This document shows, piece by piece, positions 1 through 7,700 of a DNA stretch of 64,000 bases. Both the position numbers and the translations under genes were made by a program. How positions within the stretch are numbered: the first letter of the stretch is position 1; every line of letters starts with the position of its first letter. A model generated the notes under the pieces. It made no database searches. It worked only from the letters and a program-made list of their open reading frames with translations, and had not been told where the DNA came from. The stretch is taken from contig NZ_PYGA01000004.1 in assembly GCF_003014485.1 (NCBI RefSeq), positions 248,001 through 312,000 on the forward strand. The letters run 5' to 3'. Origin of the DNA: Murinocardiopsis flavida (lineage in GTDB: Bacteria; Actinomycetota; Actinomycetes; Streptosporangiales; Streptosporangiaceae).

Positions 1-1
1 G

Positions 2-1195
2 CTGCGCACCGACATCGCGAAGGCCGCCATCAGGCAGGACCTCCTCGACAGCATGGGGTCACTGCTGACCGTGTGCGGGTTGACCCGCTATGACGCCGCC
101 CGCAGGGTCGCCGCACTCGCCGAGCGCGGAATTGATCCGGGCGCGAGTGACGACGTCGGCGCGGACATCGCGGTGCAGAACAGCCGGGACCTGCTGAACG
201 AGGCCGCGAGGCGTGATGCGAACGACCCGGTCCGAATGACGGTCCGCGACTTCTTGGACCGGTGGGGCCTGGTCCGGCGCGGGTCCACCTCCGTCGAACG
301 CGTCACGGCCGACCTGGCCGAGCAGGGCTTGACCACGCGGCCTCCGTTCCCTGACGTCGGCATCGACAGCACGATCGACATCATCCAAGTGGGCGAAGAG
401 CCCACTCTGAAGTTCGCGCTGACCGAGGCGCAGACGGCCGAGGACACCAAGGACGCCTCCGAGATGCCGTCGGTGAGCCTGCACGTTGGTGCGCTGCCCG
501 CCGCCAACCAAGGGGTGGCGAGCGTGCGCCCGGACGACACGCTCAAGCAGGCCACGACCACGATGCTGACCAAGCGGTACTCACAGCTGGCCGTGATCGA
601 CGGGGACGGCAAGCTACACGGCGCGGTGAGCTGGCAGTCCATCGCCGAAGCGTGGATCAATGATCCTGGGGCACCGCTCACGAAGGCCATCGCACGATCG
701 AAGCCGGCCGCCTTCGACGAACCGCTGCTGGACCTCATCAAACCGATCTCGGAAAACGACTTCGTGTTCGTGCTCGGCGCGGACAAGGTCAGCATCGTTG
801 GAATCGTGACCGCAGCAGACCTCACCCAGCGGTTCGGCGATCACGCCGGACCGTTCGTCCTACTGGAGGAGATCGAGCGCCGCTTGCGGCAGGTGGTGGA
901 CAACAGTGTGCCGCGCGATCAGATCACGAAGCACGCCCGCGACAAGAAGCTCGCGAGCCTGCACGGTGCGTCCGCACTGACGATGGGAAACTACTGCCGC
1001 CTGCTGAGTGATGCGGACAACTGGCAGCGCCTGGCCTGGAGCATCGACCACGCTCTCTTCCTCCATGAACTGGATGAGGTGCGCAATATCCGCAACGAAA
1101 CCATGCATTTCAGCGCGGACCCGATCCAGAAGGATCACATCAGGCGGCTCGACGGCTTCCTCAATCTCATCAGGACCGTCACCCCGGATTTCTGA
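2..1195 (+). CDS. CBS-domain protein with C-terminal HEPN-like domain (5' partial)
   Basis: The frame is open to the left edge. The first internal ATG, at 53, has no purine-rich site before it, so the true start is probably outside the window. From the ATG at 53 there are 380 residues. About 145-260 form a CBS pair (motifs such as SVRPDDTLKQA and QLAVIDGDGKLHGAVS), which in other proteins binds adenine nucleotides. The last ~110 residues are helical and carry IRNETMHF, an R-x4-H motif like that of HEPN ribonucleases, followed by a conserved-looking helix up to the stop. The N-terminal part is unrecognised but helical and may be a winged helix. Its job is unproven; a nucleotide-sensing RNase or stress effector is an inference. 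It stands upstream of other defence-like genes on the same strand. The CBS call is firm; the HEPN call is moderate. Confidence 0.7.
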   Translation: MRTDIAKAAIRQDLLDSMGSLLTVCGLTRYDAARRVAALAERGIDPGASDDVGADIAVQNSRDLLNEAARRDANDPVRMTVRDFLDRWGLVRRGSTSVERVTADLAEQGLTTRPPFPDVGIDSTIDIIQVGEEPTLKFALTEAQTAEDTKDASEMPSVSLHVGALPAANQGVASVRPDDTLKQATTTMLTKRYSQLAVIDGDGKLHGAVSWQSIAEAWINDPGAPLTKAIARSKPAAFDEPLLDLIKPISENDFVFVLGADKVSIVGIVTAADLTQRFGDHAGPFVLLEEIERRLRQVVDNSVPRDQITKHARDKKLASLHGASALTMGNYCRLLSDADNWQRLAWSIDHALFLHELDEVRNIRNETMHFSADPIQKDHIRRLDGFLNLIRTVTPDF

Positions 1196-1307
1196 CCGGC
1201 CCGGGGTCGGCGGGCGTCCTTGTGCCGCCCAGCGTGTTCCGGCGCCGTCGTCCACAGGCCCTGACTTGCGCTGGCCGAGCGGTTCTCCCGGGCCGCATGG
1301 TTGCACC

Positions 1308-2246
1308 ATGGCACGGTCCCTTTCACTGCCGAGCGACCTCATGCGGACCGCTGCCGCCCAGCACGGCCTGGTCACGCGGCGGCAGGCGTTCTTCCAGGGC
1401 CTCAACGACACCGGGATCAAGCGGCTCCTGCGCGAGGGCCGCCTGCAACGGTGGCACCCCGGCGTCTACGCCGTGCGCGCACTGACCGGCGAGGGCAGCG
1501 CCGCCGGTGACCTCCGCACCGCGGTCATGGCCGCCCAGCTCGCCATCGGCCCGGCCGCGGTCGCGGTCGGGCCCACCGCCGCGTCCCTGTGGGGCATGCA
1601 GGGGCTTGCTGCCCGAGACGGAGGGCCGGTCCACGTGAGCGTTCCCGGCAGCGCGCGCTTCCTCCTCTCCGGGGTGGCCGTCAACGCCGGCGCCGTCCAC
1701 GCCGACGAAACCGTCCGCCGGGCCGGCATCCGCATCACCACGCCGGGGAGAACACTGCGCGACACGGTCCTGTCCACGCCCCGAGAGGTGGCGGTGTCCC
1801 TGATGGACTCCGCGCGCAACGGCGGGATGCTCAGCGAGGCGGAGTTCGCGTCGCTGCGGTCGGCCAACGCCGGGCGGCGCGGGCAGCGCGCGTCGGCGCC
1901 GTGGTGGGCACTCTCCGACCCCCGCGCGCAGAGCCCGCTGGAGACCCGAATCCGGCTCATCTGCACCGACGCCGACCTGCCGCCCGACGACCTCCAGCAC
2001 CCGCTGCGCCTGCCCGGGGGCCGCTCGACCGCCTACGGCGACCTGTGGTGGGACCGGGGACCGGTGCTGGTGGAGGCCGACGGCGCCGGCCCCCACTCCC
2101 GTCCCGATGCCCTGTTCCGCGACCGGCACCGGCAGAACGCCTTGCTCCACGCCTACCCGGGGCTGCGCCTGCTCCGCTTCAGCTGGCGGGACCTCCGCCA
2201 CCCGCGCGCCCTGGTCGCGGAGATCGCGCGGGCGGGGGCGGGGTAG
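1308..2246 (+). CDS. AbiEi-like antitoxin domain / DUF559 endonuclease-fold protein
   Basis: 312 residues from ATG 1308. The N-terminus (about 1-60: LPSDLMRTAAAQHGLVTRRQ, then LLREGRLQRWHPGVYAV) is the winged-helix AbiEi-type antitoxin domain common in actinobacteria. The C-terminus (about 215-312) has the DUF559/Vsr-like restriction fold: LVEADG, then FRDRHRQNALL and LRFSWRDL. In this family the acidic residue and following charged residues are nuclease-like, but activity is rarely shown. No AbiEii nucleotidyltransferase partner is next to it, so this is a solitary member and not a complete type IV toxin-antitoxin pair. The ORF extends upstream in frame to 1008, but that stretch overlaps the preceding gene and is not coding-like. 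The family call is firm; the function is unknown. Confidence 0.8.
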   Translation: MARSLSLPSDLMRTAAAQHGLVTRRQAFFQGLNDTGIKRLLREGRLQRWHPGVYAVRALTGEGSAAGDLRTAVMAAQLAIGPAAVAVGPTAASLWGMQGLAARDGGPVHVSVPGSARFLLSGVAVNAGAVHADETVRRAGIRITTPGRTLRDTVLSTPREVAVSLMDSARNGGMLSEAEFASLRSANAGRRGQRASAPWWALSDPRAQSPLETRIRLICTDADLPPDDLQHPLRLPGGRSTAYGDLWWDRGPVLVEADGAGPHSRPDALFRDRHRQNALLHAYPGLRLLRFSWRDLRHPRALVAEIARAGAG

Positions 2247-2290
2247 ATGGTGGGTGCACGGGCGGTGCAGGAGGCAGGGTAAGGGCGTTG

Positions 2291-2780
2291 GGTCTGCTGG
2301 GCGGCCTTGTCCGCGGGCGGTGGCCCCGCACCTGTGGGGAAAGCAGCGCCAAAGGCGGGAGCGGGGGCCGGTGGGCGGTCATCCGCGGCGCTCCCGGTGC
2401 CAGGGTTCAAGCGGGCAGCAAAGGCGGGTGGTGGTCCGGGTCCGCGGTCATCCGCAGGCCCTCAGGAGGAGAAAGCGGACATAGGGCGCATCTCACTGGC
2501 TGGTGGGCATCGAGACTGACGGAGCGTGCAGTCTCGATGCCTGAAGCTGACGGTGATGCAGTCTCGGTGCGGAATGGCGCGACGGGAGACCGCGGTACCG
2601 CCCACGCAGGGCCGCAGGCGACCGCCGAGCCGGACCACCACCTGCCTTTGCTGCCCGCTTGAACCCCGGCACCCGGGACGCTACGGGCGACCGCCCACCG
2701 GTCCCCGCTCCCGCCTTTGGTGCTGCTTTTCCCCACAGGACACCCGGCAGGCGCCCGCGGACAAGGCCGCCCAGCAGACC
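2291..2780. repeat. long imperfect inverted repeat, 172-bp arms
   Basis: Left arm 2291-2462 and right arm 2608-2780 are imperfect reverse complements. The outer ends match exactly over 29 bases, and inner blocks around the CAAAGGCGGGAGCGG and GGGCAGCAAAGGC motifs also match. The 145-bp centre carries its own hairpin at 2507-2540. No convincing gene lies in 2247-2845. The element separates the AbiEi-like gene (+) from the ATPase gene (-) and could fold as a long hairpin in RNA read from either side. Confidence 0.8.
2507..2540. repeat. perfect 12-bp-arm hairpin in the centre of the inverted repeat
   Basis: GCATCGAGACTG and CAGTCTCGATGC flank a 10-base loop. A third partial copy (TGCAGTCTCGGTGC) follows at about 2557. 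It may be a remnant of an insertion or a protein-binding site; no family is recognised. Confidence 0.6.
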
Positions 2781-2845
2781 TGACGCCCGCCCCGCCCCCG
2801 CAGGCGTGGGGGCGGGGCCCGACCCGGGTGGCCGACCGGGCGGCC

Positions 2846-3433
2846 TCAGGCCGCGCCCCAGGCGCTGTCCGCGAGGTCGTAGGCCAGGTGGAACCAGACG
2901 TGGCGGTAGGACTGGCCCCCGAAGTCGCCCCACGCGGTGGACAGCGCGTCCACCAGGGCGAGGCCGCGGCCGTGCTCGGCGCCGGTGGCGCCGGTGGCAC
3001 CGCCGTCATCGCCCATGACCAGGGCACCGGCGTACAGGGGGCGGGGGTCCTGCGCGGGTCCGCGTCGGCCCGGGGCGATGACGCCCTCGTCGCGGCAGGT
3101 GAGGGTGAGGCCACCGGTTCCGCGGCGGACCACGAGGGCGTAGGTGCCGCCCGGACGGCCGGAACGGGAGTGCACAAGGGAGTTCGAGGCCAGCTCGCAG
3201 CCGAGGAGGGTGAACACGTAGCGGTAATCGGTGTCGTGCTCGGCGGCGCAGGTGTCCAGGAACGCCCGGACGAGGGGGAGGAAGCCGCGGTGGCCAGGGA
3301 AGTCGTACCGGCGCAAGGTGTAGTAGGGGCGGTCTGGGAAGCCGCTGAAGTAGTGCTGGTACAGGGGTGGAACCAGGTCGCCGAGGGCAACGGTCACCGA
3401 AGGCAGCGGCGGAATCGGGTCGAGCGCGGGCAT
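2846..3433 (-). CDS. HATPase_c (anti-sigma/RsbW-like) ATP-binding protein
   Basis: 195 residues. ATG 3433 is chosen because AGGAGGAG lies about nine bases upstream; a longer open frame begins at 3505. The GHKL ATPase N-box is seen as ELASNSLVHS at about residues 80-90, a D-E-G element follows (CRDEGV), and GRGLALVDALSTAWG supplies the G box. Such single-domain ATPases act as anti-sigma kinases or accessory regulators. In actinomycetes they are often neighbours of DUF5753/HTH and DUF397 genes, as here, where the divergent pair starts 220 bp away. No anti-anti-sigma gene is visible. The ATPase fold is clear; the partner and target are unknown. Confidence 0.85.
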   Translation of the reverse strand: MPALDPIPPLPSVTVALGDLVPPLYQHYFSGFPDRPYYTLRRYDFPGHRGFLPLVRAFLDTCAAEHDTDYRYVFTLLGCELASNSLVHSRSGRPGGTYALVVRRGTGGLTLTCRDEGVIAPGRRGPAQDPRPLYAGALVMGDDGGATGATGAEHGRGLALVDALSTAWGDFGGQSYRHVWFHLAYDLADSAWGAA

Positions 3434-3591
3434 GGGGCACACTCCTCCTGGCAGCAGGAAGTAGGCGGAAGGACCGGAGGCGCCCGCACGAGTCGACGAG
3501 TTCACCGTTCAGGGCAACGGACACCGGAGTAGCGTGACCGGGAGAGACCGAGGGTGATGGGGTGGTCACTGGCTACATCATCAGCTTGAAA

Positions 3592-3631
3592 CTCGATATT
3601 CGAATTGTCAAGCTAGTTCTCGATATTCGAG
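3592..3631. promoter_or_regulatory. paired near-palindromic operators upstream of the HTH gene
   Basis: CTCGATATTCGA occurs twice, at 3592-3603 and 3619-3630, one turn-compatible spacing of 27 bases apart. Each has TCGA arms round TAT. The first is also framed by GCTTGA and TCAAGC. The stretch is AT-rich compared with its surroundings and ends 25 bases before the HTH gene start. It is the natural candidate for autoregulation by the HTH protein and possibly for control of the divergent ATPase gene. Confidence 0.6.
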
Positions 3632-3655
3632 CACGAGGAACGTAGACTTCCTGCC

Positions 3656-4522
3656 ATGCCTCGCCCCTTCAGCCCGACAGTCCGCCGCAAACGGCTCGCC
3701 CGCGAACTGCGGCGCCTGCGTGAATCACACGACCTCAAGCTCTCGATAGCCGCGAAGCAGGCGGACGTACCGCAGTCGACCCTGAGCAACATCGAGAGCG
3801 CCGAAGCCCGCCGCATCAAGCCCCGCGACATCGATGCTCTGGCCGACCTGTACGAAGCCTCTGCCGACGTACGGAAGGCGCTGCACGAACTGGCCCGCGA
3901 GTCGAAGGAGCAGGGCTGGTGGTCCAAGTACAGGGACGTCTTCAGGGGCAACGCGCTGCCCGACTTCGAGGTCGAAGCGTCCATGATCAGGACGTATCAG
4001 AGCCAGGTCGTTCCGGGCTTGTTGCAGACCCCTGAATACAGCGAGGCAGTCTTCAGCGGTGGCGGCGCCTACACCTCCGAGGAGATCAAGCGGCACGTCG
4101 ACGCCCGGCTACGCCGACAGCAGATCCTCAACCGGCGACACCCGCCGCACCTGTGGGCCGTGATCGATGAAGCCGCGCTACGACGCGAACTCCCCGACGC
4201 TGAGATAATGCGCGAGCAACTTCAGCACCTCGTCAACCTGGCCACTCACCACAACATCGACATCCAGGTACTACCGTTCAGCGCGGGCATGCACGCCGGC
4301 CTCGCGGGGTCGTTCCTCCTCTTCGACTTCCCGAGCGAAATCGACCCCTCGGTCGTCTACACGGAGACCGCGACAGATAGCCTCTTCGTCCAGGATGCCG
4401 ACTCAGTGAGCCGCTTCGTCACGATCTTCTCCCACCTGAATGCGGCTGCACTTCGGACACCCGAGACCGTCAACTACATCCGCGCCATCCTGGAGATGCA
4501 CGACCGACATGGAAATTTCTGA
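3656..4522 (+). CDS. XRE-family regulator with DUF5753 (Scr1-type)
   Basis: 288 residues. The N-terminal HTH (about 10-65) includes LSIAAKQADVPQSTLSNIES. The rest is the DUF5753 domain, opening with WWSKYRDVF and IRTYQSQVVPGLLQTPEY and followed by RRQQIL and VLPFSAGMHAG. This architecture matches the Scr1/BldB-associated family, which is paired with small DUF397 proteins. The DUF397 gene downstream begins inside this gene (14-bp overlap), so the two are translationally coupled. The family is known from Streptomyces developmental control and proposed antitoxin-toxin pairing; which role applies here is not shown. Two CTCGATATTCGA sites just upstream suggest autoregulation. Confidence 0.92.
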   Translation: MPRPFSPTVRRKRLARELRRLRESHDLKLSIAAKQADVPQSTLSNIESAEARRIKPRDIDALADLYEASADVRKALHELARESKEQGWWSKYRDVFRGNALPDFEVEASMIRTYQSQVVPGLLQTPEYSEAVFSGGGAYTSEEIKRHVDARLRRQQILNRRHPPHLWAVIDEAALRRELPDAEIMREQLQHLVNLATHHNIDIQVLPFSAGMHAGLAGSFLLFDFPSEIDPSVVYTETATDSLFVQDADSVSRFVTIFSHLNAAALRTPETVNYIRAILEMHDRHGNF

Positions 4523-4700
4523 CCAACTCGCGTTCTACAAGTCCACATACAGCAGCGACCGGGTCGACTGCGTCGAGGTCGCTGACCTTCCGCTTGGCTC
4601 CGCCATCCGCGACTCCAAGCGTGCGGACGAAGGCCACCTCGCGTTCCCGGCCGCCGAGTGGGACGCGTTCCTCACAGCTGCGAAGGCTGCCCACCTCTGA
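4509..4700 (+). CDS. DUF397 protein (Scr2-like partner)
   Basis: 63 residues from ATG 4509, overlapping the end of the HTH gene by 14 bp. The DUF397 pattern is visible: FYKSTYSS, DCVEVADLP at about 20-28, IRDSKRADEGHLAF and EWDAFL near the end. In related pairs the DUF397 protein binds the DUF5753 regulator and tunes it; some are treated as toxin-antitoxin-like. The overlap supports stoichiometric production. The family is confident; the regulatory outcome is not known. Confidence 0.9.
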   Translation: MEISDQLAFYKSTYSSDRVDCVEVADLPLGSAIRDSKRADEGHLAFPAAEWDAFLTAAKAAHL

Positions 4701-4704
4701 CCGG

Positions 4705-4727
4705 GGGCGCGCGATGCCTGTGCGCCC
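4705..4727. terminator. possible bidirectional terminator
   Basis: GGGCGC and GCGCCC pair across an 11-base loop in the 36-bp gap between two convergent genes. The stem is short and lacks a T run, so this is weak. Confidence 0.35.
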
Positions 4728-4736
4728 GCGATTCCA

Positions 4737-7700
4737 CTAGGGATTCCCGTCCCACTCCCCGCTCGCCTTGGCGCGCTCGACACGCTCGGTGAAGTAGGCG
4801 TGCGCCTGACGGTATTCGCCCTCCCGGTCGGCCTTGTAGAAGGGGGCCGTGTATCCCTCGGGCGGGGTTGCGCCCCCTTCCTTCTCCTGGAAATTCATGA
4901 ACTGCTTGTAACTCTCCTTGGTCTGGATCTGGCCGTGCGTCCGGTGGTACCCGGCCAGTTTCCATCCGTTCGCGTCGAACCAGGTCGTTTCCTCAAACCG
5001 GTTAAGCACGGGGAAGCGCGCCCGGTAGGCGGCGATTAGGGCGTCGACATCCATCCGCAGCCAGACGGCAACCAACGCATCGATCTCGACCAGAGCCGAA
5101 CGTCGAGCGCGTTCGCTGCGCAATGGAATCTGGTACTCCCACACGGAGCCAACCTCACCGAGCGGCTGAATTCCGGGCCATTCACATGCCCAAGATTCCT
5201 TCGCCCAATCCGCGTCGTAGAGCTCCTGCCAGAGATCGGAATAAGCGTTTGTCAAGCAGTTTAGCCGCGCAGTTCGAAGCACGAGTGACTTAGACAACGG
5301 GTGTTCGAGGTGTCCAACCAGCAAGCTCCGGGCATTGGAAGTATCCAAATGCCCGACTCCAGTAACGCGCAGGAAATAGTCGAGGGGAACTGAACTCCAA
5401 AAGCCTGCCGACAAGACGGTCATTTCGTCACTTGCAACCCAGGAACTTCGAACACTATGAACATGTGAAACACTACCAGGAATAATCGATGCATAAAGAC
5501 TGCGTTCAGTATCAGGTGCAATCATTTCTCGCCACGCCAACCGATAAAATTCGGTGTAACGCCGCATGGCCTTCGCAATCAGGCGATCCCGAATCTGTGC
5601 TTCGGTGACATCGCCCTTGTTAATCTCCAAAACCTCACTAATTGCAACCCGTGCCGACTCCACCTCGTCCGGATTGTCAAGGATCCGGTTCAGTCTTTGG
5701 TAATCCAACCAGCGTGACTGCGCCTTCTGGAAAACACTTGTGCTGGCGACCCGCCTGTACTCGGTTTCCGGGACGGCGTCCTCTGGCAGGGTCATCAGGT
5801 TGACGCCGAGCACGTCATTACTCCCGGCCGTCGGGGATTTGAAGAGCGGTGTGGCGACCCCGATCTGAACACCCTTGAGGATCACCTCGGACCAGTCGCC
5901 AGGTGCGGAGAGGTTGTACCCGATCAGCCCTTCGTTCTTCGCTCCGCTTTCGTGGTAGCCGGATGAGATCTGCGGTTGGAACTGGCCGAGCCGAACCGGG
6001 TACTCCGCCAGTGCCTTGATCGCGTCGTTCTCCGCCGTGCTCACCGGTGTCAGCAATCTGGCCTGCTCGACAGGTTTTCCGTCTTCTCCGGTGAGTGACT
6101 GCCATAGGGCGAGGAGGTCGGGGGTCACCCGGATGACGCGGGATCGGTGCGGGCGCTCGTCCAGTTGCCCTTTGTACCGGACTCCCGGCGGATCTCCTGA
6201 ACCGTCGTGGTCGAATGATTTCCGGAGTGCGTCGGCGCTGAACAGCCAGCAGAGGTGATCGAACCCGATTTCCCCGTCCGCACCGTAGATGTGCATTCCG
6301 AAGTGGCTGGACTCGCCGACCGGCTCGGGGAAGAAGCGATGCCCCGGGTTGACGAAATCACCGTGCACGCGGAGCCGACGGTAGGCGGCGGTGCGGAGCG
6401 CTCCTTCATTGTCACCGGAGAAATGGGTATCCGGGTGGAGCAGGCCGACGACTCCAACGAGGGCCGCGTTTCCCCAGGTGCGGATCATGAAGCAGCGGTA
6501 GACGTCCGGCTGCGTCCCTGTCACCAACGGGTACACCTGCTCCGAGCTGAAGAAGGCCACCATTCCGCTGGTGCCGGTCCGCTCGTCGAGAAGCCGGTGG
6601 CTGATAGAAGAGGATCCGAGGACGCTCGCCTTGCGCTGCTGCTTGACCTCCAACGACGGTTTCTCGACCAACTTGAACCACGGATCACTCTCCGCGAGCA
6701 CAGCACTCTCGTCCCACCTCGGCCGCACCCACGGCGGGTTGCCCACCTGGATGTCGAAGCCGCCCCGTGCGAAGACCTGGGCGAACATCAGTTCCCAATG
6801 GAAGAACCCCTGCTTTGCCGCGATCTGCTCCGCCTTGTGCAGCCAGGGGAAACGCTCTCCCAGCTTTACCTCGTCCTCCATGCCCATCAGCAGCGGCAGC
6901 TGCTGCTCGGCGTCGTCCAACTCCGCGAGGGTGGCCAGTTCCGAGAACAGCGATCCTTCGGGGATGTCGACGCGGCCGAGCAGGGCCTCGGCGAAGTCCA
7001 GCCAGTCGGTCAGGTCCCGCAGCGGTGTGCCTACCGGGTCGCCGCCGAACAGGGAGCCCTCGCCCCCCGGAACGCTGAGTTCGCCGACCTTCCCGAGGCG
7101 CCGGTACTCCTCGTCCGACCCGTTGAGCAGGCCCACGTCCTGCACCGGCCAGAACCACAGCGCGCACCACGCGTCCATCAGGGTCTTCAGCCGCCAGAAT
7201 GGGGTGCCCTTCTCCTGGAGGTCCCGCAGGACCTCCTCGCGCGGGACCACGCTCTCCGGGTGTTCGATACCCTCGGCACCCCACACCTCGATGGGGCGGC
7301 TGATCTCCCGTTCCGATACCTGGAGCCGCCTGATCACCAGCTCCCACAGGTACTCGACCCGCCCCGCCAGCGCCTTGAGCCGGTTGGTCTGGGACTTCTT
7401 GCCGTTGCCGCCGGTGGGCTGCTTGCGCATCCCGGTACGCCACTTCGCCAGGGCCTTCGCCTGTTCCGGGGCGAGGTTCTTCGCCTCCTTCTCCTTGGAG
7501 ACGACGCCCCACCCGTGCGCCGGCAGCAGGAAGTGGTGGATGCCGCCGTCGGGCCGCACTCCGTCGCGGAACGGTACGTCCAGCGGCGCGGACGTCAGCC
7601 ACGCACCCTTCTTCAGCTCCTCCGGCCGGTAGAACCGGCGCCCGCACCCCACCAGCGAGTTGCCGCGCCGCAGGTGCAATCCGAACCACGGCGCCTGCAA

